NCBI RefSeq assembly: GCF_014641195.1 | Contig: NZ_BMHQ01000007.1 | Coordinates: forward strand, 62,001 to 126,000 | Direction of reading: 5' to 3' | Source of the DNA: Marinithermofilum abyssi | GTDB lineage: Bacteria > Bacillota > Bacilli > Thermoactinomycetales > DSM-45169 | Length of the DNA: 64,000 nucleotides | In this document: piece by piece, positions 15,720-24,597 of the stretch | Layout of the letters: each line of letters opens with the position of its first letter | How positions within the stretch are numbered: the stretch's first letter is position 1 | Notes under the pieces: generated by a model | Seen by the model: only the letters and a program-made list of their open reading frames with translations | Databases searched by the model: none | What the model was told of the DNA's origin: nothing | Position numbers and translations under genes: made by a program

Positions 15720-17030
15720 TTATCGTCCGCGGCCGTCACTGACCAAGTCCTTGCCGAGGAATTTGACGAAAACCATGCTGATAATCGCCACACAGAAGAA
15801 CACAATCACAGCCAGTGCCGATCCCGCTCCGAAGTTGGTCTGGGCAAACATCACTTTATATGCATAGACGGAAATGGTCTCCGTCGCGTTAGCCGGACCG
15901 CCCCCCGTCAACACATAGATCAAATCAAACACCCGGAATGCGTCCAGCGTACGGAACAACAGCGCCACCAAAATGGTCGACTTCAGCAAAGGCAGCGTAA
16001 TGGTAAAAAACTGCTGTACTTTGGAAGCTCCGTCCACCCGGGCCGCTTCGTACAAGCTCTGGGGAATGGTTTGCAATCCCGCCAGAATCAAGAGAGCCAT
16101 GAAGGGTGTTGTTTTCCACACATCGGAGAATATCACTGCAAACATCGACCAGAATTTCGTGGTTAAAAGCGTTCCCATATCGGGAATCAATCCGATCTCC
16201 GCAAAGAGCTTGGCCATGATGCCGTTTTGTCCATCAAACAGAAATTTCCACATCAAAGCGGAGATGACTGTCGGAATCGCCCAGGGGATCAACACCGAAG
16301 CCCGAACCAACCCCCGGCCGATGAAGTGCTTGTTGATCAGCATGGCGATCCACAACCCCAGTACCAACTCCAGGGTCACGGATATCACGGTAAATACCAT
16401 GGTGTTTTCCAGGGAGGTCCACATGCGGTTATCATTCAAATAATATTGATAATATTTCAAACCGACGAAGTTGGGTTCCACCATGGAATCCCGTAACCCT
16501 TTTACCAGCCCCAGGGTATCGTCGGGCTTTTTCAGCTTTTTCTCCTTATCCAACGCCGCCAACTCCCGGTAGACACTGTCCAGCTTCTGTTTGGCGGCTT
16601 TGGCCTGAGCGGGCTGCAATTCCACGAACTTCAGATCTTCAGGGATCGTTTCGAAGTTGAGGAGCAACTCATCCACTTTGTCATACTTCTTGGCAAACTC
16701 CGGATCTTTGTTCAACTCTGCCTGCAAGTCTTGGAAATTCTGCTTGACTCGCTCAAGCCGTTCTTTTGTCTTGGCGTCCGCTTTTTTGATTTCCTTGTCC
16801 AGGTTGGGCCCAAAATACGGGATCGTGTCCGCGTATTGCTCTAAATTCAAGGCATAATCCGAATGAATTTTATTCTTGGCCGGATCGTTCAAACGCACAT
16901 CGTGTAAGCTGAGCCAAAACGACTGAATCACCGGCCAGATCGCGATGACGAGGATCACGAGCAGGGCGGGAATAACGAGCAGATAGCCGATCTGCGTTTC
17001 GGAAATCCCTCTCCTGTTTCCTTGCTTCAT
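15720..17030 (-). CDS. Carbohydrate ABC transporter permease, MalF type, with a long extracytoplasmic insertion
   Basis: The C-terminal part is a normal sugar permease with an EAA loop (LYEAARVDGASKVQQFFTITLPLLK) and five clear membrane helices. Between the first helix (about residues 15-38) and the second (about 208) lies a hydrophilic insertion of about 150 residues rich in Lys, Glu and Ala, predicted by eye to be mostly helical and partly coiled coil (EIKKADAKTKERLERVKQNF). It would face the outside. The protein (436 residues) is longer than the usual 290-320. The ATG at 17030 follows TAGGTG; a GTG three codons upstream is possible. Confidence 0.9.
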   Translation of the reverse strand: MKQGNRRGISETQIGYLLVIPALLVILVIAIWPVIQSFWLSLHDVRLNDPAKNKIHSDYALNLEQYADTIPYFGPNLDKEIKKADAKTKERLERVKQNFQDLQAELNKDPEFAKKYDKVDELLLNFETIPEDLKFVELQPAQAKAAKQKLDSVYRELAALDKEKKLKKPDDTLGLVKGLRDSMVEPNFVGLKYYQYYLNDNRMWTSLENTMVFTVISVTLELVLGLWIAMLINKHFIGRGLVRASVLIPWAIPTVISALMWKFLFDGQNGIMAKLFAEIGLIPDMGTLLTTKFWSMFAVIFSDVWKTTPFMALLILAGLQTIPQSLYEAARVDGASKVQQFFTITLPLLKSTILVALLFRTLDAFRVFDLIYVLTGGGPANATETISVYAYKVMFAQTNFGAGSALAVIVFFCVAIISMVFVKFLGKDLVSDGRGR

Positions 17031-17124
17031 GTTTTTCACCTACTTTTGCAGGAATTCGCACGGGATGATGAAGGAAAGCCGCAAAGAACGGCCTCTGCGG
17101 CTTTCCGCCAGTCAGACTTGAAGC

Positions 17125-18396
17125 TTACTTCACCACTTTTTTCAGCTTCTGATCCATATTTTTAACCGCTTCTTCTGCCGACTGCTTTCCGGCCAAGGCT
17201 TTGGAGACTTCGATCTGGATGATGTCGGAGATCTCCGGATATTGCGGGGAGACCGGACGCGGGATGGCGTTTTTCATGCCCTCTACGAAATCTTTGTTGG
17301 CGAACAGCGGGCTGGCTTTCTTCACTTCGGGATCATCGTACAGAGGCATGTAGGTCGGAGCGGAACCGCCCTTGATCGCTGTAATCTTTTGACCTTCTTT
17401 CCCGGTCATGAACTTGACGAACTCCCAAGCCTCTTTTTTGTGCTTGGAATATTTATTGATTCCGGTGTGCCAGCCGCCGAGGGTCGCAGCCCGGCCTTGA
17501 TCTCCGGCAGGAAGCGGAGCCACGTCGACCTTATCGGCGATTTTGGATTGCTTTTTGTCTTGCGCCAGCGCGTACTGGTAAGGCCAGTTCCGGATAAAGG
17601 GGGATTGTCCTTCGATAAAGGCCGTGTGGGATTCCAGCTCGGTGAAGGAACTGATGTTCCCCGGCACATAATCGGACTTGGCCACTTCCATCATCTTTTT
17701 CAACCCTTTGATCGTGCCCGGATTGTTTACAGCCACTTTGCCTTTGTCATCCAACACTTTGCCGCCGTAGGCGCCGGCGAACTCGACAAAGTTACAGACC
17801 AACCCTTCATATTGTTTGGCTTGCATCAGATACCCGTACTTGGTTCCGCCTTTACCTTTATACTGTTCAGCCTGTTTGGTTAGCTCATCCCATGTTTTTG
17901 GCGGATTTTTCACGATGTCTTTCCGATAGAACAGCAGCCCGGCATCCATAAACTTGGGCATCGTCCACTGTTTGCCGTTATACTTGCCGGCCTCCACAGC
18001 CCCATCGTTGTATTGGCTCATGTCAATGCCGTCTTTTTGGATAAACCGATCCAACGGCAACAGATATCCGGCTTGGGCAAATTCCGCCGGCCAGATCACA
18101 TCCAGATCAAACACGTCGATCTCGGAGGACTTGGCACTCAGCATGGTGACATACTGATCATGGCTCTGCCCGGTATCTGCCGGCATTTCCCGAAATTCCA
18201 CATCGATATTGGGATGCTGTTTCTCAAACTCCTTCACCAACTGTGTCGTCGCACCGGTCACATCTTTCCCCCGGGCATAAATCAGCTTTACTTTTCCGCC
18301 TTCTTCTGCCTCATTGCCACCGCTGCTACACGCGGCCAGCGAGCCGACCATGACGAAAGCCAACCCGGCTGCCAGCCATTTTTTCCAACCGTTCAT
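17125..18396 (-). CDS. Sugar ABC transporter substrate-binding lipoprotein (second of a tandem pair)
   Basis: A lipoprotein signal (MNGWKKWLAAGLAFVMVGSLAACSS, lipobox LAAC) precedes a family 1 solute-binding protein of 423 residues. Conserved segments include KLIYARGKDVTGATTQLVK, IDVFDLDVIWPAEFAQAGYL and PFIRNWPYQYALAQ, which resemble trehalose/maltose/palatinose-type binding proteins. The upstream neighbour is a close paralogue. Sequence around the ligand-facing region differs from it only slightly, so binding may overlap. Confidence 0.92.
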   Translation of the reverse strand: MNGWKKWLAAGLAFVMVGSLAACSSGGNEAEEGGKVKLIYARGKDVTGATTQLVKEFEKQHPNIDVEFREMPADTGQSHDQYVTMLSAKSSEIDVFDLDVIWPAEFAQAGYLLPLDRFIQKDGIDMSQYNDGAVEAGKYNGKQWTMPKFMDAGLLFYRKDIVKNPPKTWDELTKQAEQYKGKGGTKYGYLMQAKQYEGLVCNFVEFAGAYGGKVLDDKGKVAVNNPGTIKGLKKMMEVAKSDYVPGNISSFTELESHTAFIEGQSPFIRNWPYQYALAQDKKQSKIADKVDVAPLPAGDQGRAATLGGWHTGINKYSKHKKEAWEFVKFMTGKEGQKITAIKGGSAPTYMPLYDDPEVKKASPLFANKDFVEGMKNAIPRPVSPQYPEISDIIQIEVSKALAGKQSAEEAVKNMDQKLKKVVK

Positions 18397-18420
18397 TCCA
18401 GTCTCCCTCCTTTAAACCGC

Positions 18421-19695
18421 TCACTTCAGCACTTTTTTCAGCTTCTGATCCATGTTTTTGACGGCTTCTTCAGCGGACTGCTTTCCGGCCAAGGCTTTGG
18501 ACACCTCGATTTGGATGATGTCGGAGATCTCGGGGTATTGCGGTGATATCGGACGCGGAACCGCATTCTTCACCCCTTCGATGTACGCCTTGTCGGCAAA
18601 CAGCGGACTTGCTTTTTTCACTTCGGCATCATCATATAGCGGCATGTACGTCGGTGCCCGGCCTCCGTGGACTGCGGCGATCTTTTGTCCCTCGGGGCCG
18701 TTCAAGAATTTCATGAATTCCCAAGCCTCTTTTTTGTGTTTGGAAAATTTATTGATTCCGGTGGCCCATCCACCCAGCGTAGCCGCACTCTTTTCATCCC
18801 CTTCGGGCAGTTGTGTCACCCCGACTTTGCCGACAATTTTGGACTGCTTTTTGTCCTGAGCCAAGGCGTATTGATAGGGCCAGTTCCGGATAAAGGGGGA
18901 TTCGCCTTCGATAAAAGACGTGTGGGATTCCAATTCGGTAAAGGACGTAATATTCCCCGGCACCACATCAGACTGGGCCAGCTCCATCATCTTCTTCAAT
19001 CCCTGCACCGAATCCGGACTGTTGATCGCCACCTTGCCGTTCTTGTCCAGAACTTTTCCCCCGTAAGATTCGACAAACTCGATAAAGTTGCAAACCAGCC
19101 CTTCGTACTGTTTGGCTTGCATCAGATACCCGTACTTGGTCCCTTTTTCACCTTGATCCCGCTTCGCCTGCTGGATCAGCTCATCCCATGTTTTCGGCGG
19201 ATTTTTCACGATATCTTTGCGATAAAACAGAAGGCCGTTGTCGATATATGCCGGCATGGTCCATTGCTTGCCGTTGTATTTGCCGGCTTCGATCGCGGCA
19301 TCGTTGTATTTCTCCAGGTCCAGGCCGTCCTTTTGAATAAACCGATCCAACGGCACCAGATATCCGGCTTGGGCAAACTCCGCCGGCCAGATCACATCCA
19401 GGTCAAACACGTCGATTTCAGAGGACTTGGCACTCAGCATGGTCACATACTGATCATGGCTCGTCCCGGTGTCTGCCGGCATTTCCCGGTATTCCACATC
19501 GATGTTGGGATGTTTCTTCTCAAAAGCCTTGATGATTTTCTGCGTGGCACCGGTGACATCTTTGCCTCGGGCGTAAACTATTTTCACCTGATCATCGGAT
19601 TCCGCTTCCTTGCCCGCACCGCTGCTCCCGCATGCAGCAAGCGGCAAGATCAGAGTGCCAATCAACGCGAAACTGAGTAAGCGCTGCCATTTCAC
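18421..19695 (-). CDS. Sugar ABC transporter substrate-binding lipoprotein (first of a tandem pair)
   Basis: The 424-residue protein has a lipobox (PLAACGSSG) and the same architecture as the downstream binding protein. By eye most residues are identical, for example DIVKNPPKTWDEL and FIEGESPFIRNWPYQYALAQ, and the C-termini match almost completely (SKALAGKQSAEEAVKNMDQK). This is a recent tandem duplication. It lies downstream of the oxidoreductase gene and only 24 bases before the second binding protein. Confidence 0.92.
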   Translation of the reverse strand: MKWQRLLSFALIGTLILPLAACGSSGAGKEAESDDQVKIVYARGKDVTGATQKIIKAFEKKHPNIDVEYREMPADTGTSHDQYVTMLSAKSSEIDVFDLDVIWPAEFAQAGYLVPLDRFIQKDGLDLEKYNDAAIEAGKYNGKQWTMPAYIDNGLLFYRKDIVKNPPKTWDELIQQAKRDQGEKGTKYGYLMQAKQYEGLVCNFIEFVESYGGKVLDKNGKVAINSPDSVQGLKKMMELAQSDVVPGNITSFTELESHTSFIEGESPFIRNWPYQYALAQDKKQSKIVGKVGVTQLPEGDEKSAATLGGWATGINKFSKHKKEAWEFMKFLNGPEGQKIAAVHGGRAPTYMPLYDDAEVKKASPLFADKAYIEGVKNAVPRPISPQYPEISDIIQIEVSKALAGKQSAEEAVKNMDQKLKKVLK

Positions 19696-19816
19696 AATAC
19701 ATCTCCCCCTTGAGCAGGTGTCCTCATCCCTTCCCGACGATGCCTCTCATAGAGTAGAACAGCGGAACGGATCACCTCCCTTCCAAGCCTGTCAAAGGTG
19801 CCGACGCTTTTCCTAC

Positions 19817-20860
19817 TTAACGGGCAATCGGTTGCACTACCTGCACGACTTGCTTTTTCTCAGCAGAATCCAATGCAGCCAGAATCACTTCCAAGGATTT
19901 CAACCCTTCTTCTCCGGGAATCGGCGACGGTTTTTTCGCTAGGATACTCTCTACAAAAGCGGCAATCACACCGCTGTCCGTTTGGCCGCCTTCCTCATTG
20001 GTCGCGATGGCTCCTACCTGGTATTTCTCCACCGAACCGTCCACGCGGCGAACAATTACTTGGTCCACCGGATCCGTGCCAATCTCCACTACACCTTTTT
20101 CACAGAATAGGGTGGTGCTGTTGTCTTCCCCTGGTTGGTGGGTCCAGCTGGCAGCCATGGTACCGATGGTTCCTTTCTCCGTTTTCAGGATGAGTACGGC
20201 GTTGTCGTCCACATCGGTGTTTTCCTTTTGCAACGTTCCGACAAAGGCTCCCACTTCCACCACTTCATCGTCCAACAGCCAACGGATCAGATCCGCTTTG
20301 TGTACTCCGAGATCTCCCATGGCCCCTACAAAGGCCTGATCCTTTTGGAAGAACCAACCGCCGGCTCCTTCCACACTCCATGCTTCCGGCCCGCCGTGGG
20401 CGAAAGCCGTGCGGAAAGTGAGCACCTTGCCGAGGGTTCCGCTTTGCAGGATTTCCTTGGCTTTGACGTGAGGCGGCATCAAGCGCTGGTTATGCCCGAT
20501 CATAAGAATGACGCCGGCTTCTTTCGCCGCCTCGATCATCGCCTGGGCTTCTTCACGGGAAGTCGCCATCGGCTTTTCGCACAAGACATGCTTGCGCGCC
20601 CGTGCCGCCGCAATGGAGATCGGGGCGTGAAGGGCGTTGGGCGTACAGACGCTGACCGCATCCAATTCCTCCAGTGCCAGCAGTTCCTCGTAATCGGTGA
20701 AAGCTTTTCCGCCGTATTGCTCTGCAAAGGCGGCGGCCCGCTCCTCTGCACGGTCGCAAAACGCAACCAACTCCACATTCGGGTTCTGGGCATATTCAGG
20801 AATATGCCGGTGTTTGGCGATACTGCCGCAACCGATGATACCGATTTTCAGCTTGCTCAT
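19817..20860 (-). CDS. Gfo/Idh/MocA-family oxidoreductase
   Basis: The protein (347 residues) starts with a Rossmann NAD(P) motif (IGIIGCGSIAKHRHIPEYAQ) and contains the family EKP motif (HVLCEKPMATSREEAQ, about residue 95). The catalytic region GAMGDLGVHKADLIRWLL (about 182) carries the His of the DxxxH pattern. Family enzymes oxidise or isomerise sugars and inositols. It lies 10 bases downstream of the isomerase gene. The pair suggests sugar catabolism through a keto intermediate, by analogy with similar operons (inference). Confidence 0.92.
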   Translation of the reverse strand: MSKLKIGIIGCGSIAKHRHIPEYAQNPNVELVAFCDRAEERAAAFAEQYGGKAFTDYEELLALEELDAVSVCTPNALHAPISIAAARARKHVLCEKPMATSREEAQAMIEAAKEAGVILMIGHNQRLMPPHVKAKEILQSGTLGKVLTFRTAFAHGGPEAWSVEGAGGWFFQKDQAFVGAMGDLGVHKADLIRWLLDDEVVEVGAFVGTLQKENTDVDDNAVLILKTEKGTIGTMAASWTHQPGEDNSTTLFCEKGVVEIGTDPVDQVIVRRVDGSVEKYQVGAIATNEEGGQTDSGVIAAFVESILAKKPSPIPGEEGLKSLEVILAALDSAEKKQVVQVVQPIAR

Positions 20861-20870
20861 GGGGATCCTC

Positions 20871-21839
20871 CTATACCCACCACATATCGGTGAGTTCTTC
20901 TTTCATGATGATCGGTTTCAGATTTTGTACGGCTTTATGAAATCCTTCTTCGATGGACAACAAAGCATCTTCGTGCTCGATGCTGACGACATAATCGTAT
21001 CCCGTCATGCGTAAGGCACTGATTATATCCGTCCACACCTTCATGTCGTGACCGTAACCCACTGTACGGAAAATCCATGCCCGCTCCTGCAAATCCGCAT
21101 AAGAAGTCATATCCGTCAATCCGTGCATATTGATCTGATCCTGATCCAGATAGGTATCCTTGGCATGGAAATGGTGAATCGCTCCGGCACGGCCCAGAAT
21201 TTTGATGGCAGCCACCGGATCGATTCCTTGCCACCACAGATGGCTGGGATCTAGATTGGCTCCGATCACTTCCCCAACCGCTTCCCTCAGCTTCAACAAT
21301 GTGCCGGGGGTATGTACCGAAAAACCACCGTGCAGCTCCAGAGCAACTTTTACATGGTGGTCGGCGGCATAACGGCCCCATTCTTTCCAATACGGGATGA
21401 TTTTCTCCTGCCATTGCCACTTCAGCACTTCACGGAATTCGTTGGGCCAGGGAGCCACCGGCCAGTTGGGATATTTGGCGCCGTCGTGGTCACCCGGAGT
21501 TCCGGAGAAACAATTGACCACAGGCACTTCCAACTTTTCTGCCAATTGAACCGTTTTCACAAACGTTTCATGGGAAGCTTTGGCGAAAGCTGCATCCGGT
21601 GTCAGGGGATTACCGTGACAGCTCAAACCGCTAATCGTCAGTCCGCGATCTTCCACCGCTTTCTTGAATGCCCGCAGCTTTCCTTCATCTTCGAGAAGCA
21701 GATCCGGGTCACAGTGAGCCGTCCCCGGATAACCCCCGGTACCGATTTCCACTGCATCCAGTCCCGCTTCTTTCACATAGTCCAGCATTTCTTCAAAGGG
21801 CTTTTCCGAAAAGAGAACGGTAAACACACCCAGTTTCAT
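20871..21839 (-). CDS. Sugar phosphate isomerase/epimerase (xylose-isomerase-like TIM barrel)
   Basis: This 322-residue protein belongs to the AP-endonuclease-2/xylose isomerase-like barrel family. Metal-binding residues are visible in VALELHGGFSVHTPGTLL (Glu, about residue 160), NLDPSHLWWQGID (Asp/His, about 196), HFHAKDTYLD (His, about 222) and VVSIEHEDALLS (Glu, about 296). It is the first gene of the carbohydrate operon, with a strong CAAGGAGGC site before the ATG at 21839. Its substrate is not evident from sequence. Confidence 0.88.
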   Translation of the reverse strand: MKLGVFTVLFSEKPFEEMLDYVKEAGLDAVEIGTGGYPGTAHCDPDLLLEDEGKLRAFKKAVEDRGLTISGLSCHGNPLTPDAAFAKASHETFVKTVQLAEKLEVPVVNCFSGTPGDHDGAKYPNWPVAPWPNEFREVLKWQWQEKIIPYWKEWGRYAADHHVKVALELHGGFSVHTPGTLLKLREAVGEVIGANLDPSHLWWQGIDPVAAIKILGRAGAIHHFHAKDTYLDQDQINMHGLTDMTSYADLQERAWIFRTVGYGHDMKVWTDIISALRMTGYDYVVSIEHEDALLSIEEGFHKAVQNLKPIIMKEELTDMWWV

Positions 21840-21956
21840 AAGGCAGCCTCCTTGACGGTATAGTTGTTTTAATAATGGAACGATTCCAACAACAAAAACC
21901 CATTACTGCTACCTGCCGCATCCGCCCCACCTATGTAAGCGCATGCAGTTTGTTAC

Positions 21957-21972
21957 AGGAAAACGTTTTCCT
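21957..21972. promoter_or_regulatory. LacI-type operator palindrome
   Basis: AGGAAAACGTTTTCCT is a perfect 16-base palindrome with the central CG usual for LacI-family sites. It starts 7 bases downstream of the -10 box of the sugar operon promoter, so a bound repressor would overlap the transcription start. Confidence 0.75.
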
Positions 21973-21978
21973 AATATG

Positions 21979-22007
21979 AGGATAAATAAGATTCCCACAA
22001 CTTGCAA
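21979..22007 (-). promoter_or_regulatory. Promoter of the carbohydrate operon
   Basis: On the minus strand TTGCAA (22002-22007) and TATCCT (21979-21984) are separated by 17 bases, a sigma-A-like arrangement. It is about 140 bases upstream of the isomerase start. Confidence 0.65.
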
Positions 22008-22160
22008 CCTTTTTTTTAGGTCGATTTTCCTAGAAAAAGCCGGTAACACACATCCATTGATCGTTTTTCACGATATCCTAAGAGGACCTTTACACAAGTT
22101 TTATGCTCTCTCTATATAATTGGGCTACGGAGTGGTTAGAACCAGCCAACGGATAGATAC

Positions 22161-22190
22161 AAAAAAACAGCCATCAGCGAGATGGCTGTT
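22161..22190 (-). terminator. Terminator of the LCP gene
   Basis: AACAGCCATC and GATGGCTGTT form a perfect 10-base stem. On the minus strand it is followed by seven T residues, 13 bases after the LCP stop codon. Confidence 0.85.
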
Positions 22191-22202
22191 CTGATGATGC
22201 AC

Positions 22203-23333
22203 TCACGGCGTGCCGGTTCCGCTGGACGACGAGGTACCGGTTGAAGGTACTCCACCGGAAGTCCCATTTGCGGGAGCTTCCCCGCCGGAGGTCGAAGGTT
22301 GACCGGTACCCGGTTGCCCGCCTCCGGCGGGATTCGGTCCGTGATACGGTTGGCCGTTTAGGTCCTCCAATGGCAGTTCCAATTGCTTTTGCAGCAAATG
22401 GCTGAGGCGCAGCCGCTCTTGATCGGTGACGTAAAAGTACCAGATGCCGCGAGGGTTGTGATTATCATTTTTCCCTTGCACTTCAAGGTTTTCGATGTTC
22501 TTTTTGGGCGTTTGCCGGTAGACGCTCTGCAGGTCAGTCAGTTCCTGAAAGCTGAAGCTGAATTGCACGTTGTTTCCAACAGAACGGACGATGTCATCCA
22601 GGCGGTGAACAGACTGGATGCTGACAATTTTGCTCATAATCTGCTGCAGCACTTCCCGCTGCCGTTCATTCCGTCCCATGTCACCACGGGGGTCGGATTT
22701 TCGCATCCTTACATAACCCAAAGCCCGCTCCCCATTGAGTTGCTGGGGACCTGGTTCGTAGTACTGCATTTTCCCGAACAGACGGACGGCGAAAGGAAAC
22801 TTCACATTGACATCCACGCCGTCCACAGCATCTACGACGTCCATAAACCCGTTGAAATTGATTTTAACATAATGGTCAATCGGGATATTCAGAAAGTTTT
22901 CCACCGTCTGGACGGTATTGGTCACTCCCCCCACGCCGCTGGTTTTGCCATAGTATGCGGAGGAGTTGATCTTGGTTTTCAATCCGTTGGCATTGGCAAT
23001 CTCCGTATAGGTGTCCCGGGGAATGCTTACCATTTTGATGGAATGCTTTTTCGGGTTGACCGCAGCCACCATCAAAACATCCGGACGCCAGTCCTGATCC
23101 GACGCATTCCGGACATCTGTACCGATTAACAAGACCGTAAACGGATCATTCAGCGTAACCGCCTGCTCCCGTTTATCCGATTTTTCACGGTCCAAAGGTT
23201 GATAGGAATCTTGATAAGCGTTATAAACTTGATAAAACAGATATCCACCATACATCAGCGCCAACAAAAATAAAATTCTGAGTGTCCACAACCACCACTT
23301 GCGCCTTCTTTTCCGGTGTTTGTCCCGTTCCAC
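22203..23333 (-). CDS. LytR-CpsA-Psr (LCP) family wall polymer ligase
   Basis: A basic cytoplasmic start (KHRKRRRKWW) and one membrane helix (about 13-33) lead to an extracellular LCP domain. Characteristic sites are LLIGTDVR (about 69), the phosphate-binding IPRDTYTEI (about 103), GERALGYVRMRKSDPRGDMGR (about 200) and NERQREVL. LCP proteins transfer teichoic acids or capsule from undecaprenyl phosphate to peptidoglycan. A Gly/Ser/Thr/Pro-rich disordered tail of about 50 residues follows (GTGQPSTSGGEAPANG). It is 376 residues and monocistronic. Confidence 0.92.
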   Translation of the reverse strand: MERDKHRKRRRKWWLWTLRILFLLALMYGGYLFYQVYNAYQDSYQPLDREKSDKREQAVTLNDPFTVLLIGTDVRNASDQDWRPDVLMVAAVNPKKHSIKMVSIPRDTYTEIANANGLKTKINSSAYYGKTSGVGGVTNTVQTVENFLNIPIDHYVKINFNGFMDVVDAVDGVDVNVKFPFAVRLFGKMQYYEPGPQQLNGERALGYVRMRKSDPRGDMGRNERQREVLQQIMSKIVSIQSVHRLDDIVRSVGNNVQFSFSFQELTDLQSVYRQTPKKNIENLEVQGKNDNHNPRGIWYFYVTDQERLRLSHLLQKQLELPLEDLNGQPYHGPNPAGGGQPGTGQPSTSGGEAPANGTSGGVPSTGTSSSSGTGTP

Positions 23334-23611
23334 GCGACTTAGTTCGATGGTTCTCCCTCCTTTGCAAACGATTCTCCATCCTGTTCATTATACAATGCTC
23401 ATCCCAGACAGAGTCACCCTTCTCACGCCAATGCTACCCACTCCGTAAAAAATCTCCCCAATATCTTGTCAAGAATAGAAAAAAGCAGGGTTCAAAGGAA
23501 TCCATATCTATTTCCGCGTCACAGATGGGATACTGTCCATACCGAGATGTGTTCTTTTCTTTCTCTTTGTCAGGTCTCCCTTGCAGTTGCCGACCTTGGA
23601 TAGACTTCCTA

Positions 23612-23639
23612 TTGTACCACTGCCGCCATTGGATATAAT
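23612..23639 (+). promoter_or_regulatory. Promoter of trmB
   Basis: TTGTAC (23612-23617) and TATAAT (23634-23639) are 16 bases apart, 36 bases before the trmB start codon. The rest of the 340-base gap from 23334 holds no gene that I can support. Confidence 0.65.
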
Positions 23640-23674
23640 GGTAAAGATGAATTCAGAAGGATAAGGAGTCAGCC

Positions 23675-24319
23675 ATGCGACTACGACGGAAACCTGAGGC
23701 AAAACAAAAAGTGATGGAGCATCCGCTGACAGTGATGGAGCCGGAAAAAGTAAAAGGCCGGTGGCGGAATTTATTTGGCAACGATCAGCCGATTTACATG
23801 GAACTGGGAACGGGCAAAGGCCGCTTTTTGTCTACGGTTTGCCAAGTAAAGCCCGGCATCAACTGGATCGGGGTGGAACGGATCGAAGAAGTGCTTCTCC
23901 AAGCTCTACAAAAAGCGGAAGAAGCCGAATGCGAAAACCTGCGCTTTTTGTGGATGGACATCCGCCAATTGGATGAAGCTTTCGCTGAGAATGAAGCGGA
24001 TCGGATTTATTTGCACTTCAGCGATCCCTGGCCCAAGAAACGACATGCCAAACGCCGCTTGACCTACTCCTTTTTTTTAGAAAAATACAAGCAAGTATTG
24101 CGTCCCGGCGGCCATGTCATTCTCAAAACCGATAACGAGCAGTTGTTTGACTTCTCCCTGGAACAACTGGAAGCTGCCGGCTTCCGTTTGTTGGAACAAA
24201 CGCGGGATCTTCACAACAGTCCCTTTGCTGTGGACAATGTGATGACGGAATATGAAGAGAAATTTGTTTCCCGAGGGATGCCGATCTATTTCCTGATGGC
24301 CGAAAATCCGGGGAAGTAA
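23675..24319 (+). CDS. trmB: tRNA (guanine-N7-)-methyltransferase
   Basis: The 214-residue enzyme methylates G46 in the tRNA variable loop with SAM. It has the N-terminal MRLRRKPEAK start typical of Bacillus TrmB, the SAM-binding YMELGTGKGRFL (about 47), the catalytic and tRNA-binding HFSDPWPKKRHAKRRL (about 117-132), and the C-terminal TEYEEKFVSRGMPIY. The length and all motifs are intact. AAGGAG precedes the ATG at good spacing. Confidence 0.95.
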   Translation: MRLRRKPEAKQKVMEHPLTVMEPEKVKGRWRNLFGNDQPIYMELGTGKGRFLSTVCQVKPGINWIGVERIEEVLLQALQKAEEAECENLRFLWMDIRQLDEAFAENEADRIYLHFSDPWPKKRHAKRRLTYSFFLEKYKQVLRPGGHVILKTDNEQLFDFSLEQLEAAGFRLLEQTRDLHNSPFAVDNVMTEYEEKFVSRGMPIYFLMAENPGK

Positions 24320-24348
24320 AAAGAGTTCAAGGGATTCTCCTTATTGCC

Positions 24349-24376
24349 TTGACTTTCTCCATACATGCGCTATAAT
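24349..24376 (+). promoter_or_regulatory. Promoter of rpsD
   Basis: TTGACT (24349-24354) and TATAAT (24371-24376) with a 16-base spacer lie about 220 bases before the rpsD start, allowing a long leader. Confidence 0.75.
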
Positions 24377-24382
24377 ATTGGT

Positions 24383-24597
24383 TTGTATGGCTCAATGTGT
24401 TCCTTCATTGGGAGCTTGAGGATAGCACAGCAAAAATAGGTGAAGGATTCACCCTCACAGGTTCGCCCTGCGAGGCGCGGCTGTTCTTTCTCGCAGGTGT
24501 CCCGCTTTTCGCCGCTATCCGGAAAGTGAGGGCAATATCAGCGAACCTGCCAGACCCTGTTTTGCTATTAGGCAAAAAAGGAAGGAGCAAGATATCC
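24383..24597 (+). ncRNA. Structured rpsD leader (S4 autoregulatory leader type)
   Basis: The 5' leader is rich in pairings: CTCAATG...CATTGGGAG, GGATAGC...GCTATCC enclosing GGTGA-AGGAT-TCACC, and CCTGCGAG...CTCGCAGG. In Bacillus, S4 represses its own gene through a leader of similar size and position (established for rpsD). The assignment rests on location and the folded arms, not on a consensus match. An open reading frame crosses the leader but has no ribosome-binding site. Confidence 0.65.

Noticed and set aside
21934-21947. A cre-like site (TGTAAGCGCATGCA) upstream of the sugar operon
   Set aside because: It mismatches the catabolite-response consensus at two important positions and lies downstream of the LacI palindrome. 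It is suggestive but not supported.
24397-24597. Extension of rpsD through the leader
   Set aside because: There is no ribosome-binding site, and S4 proteins begin with MARYTGP at 24598.
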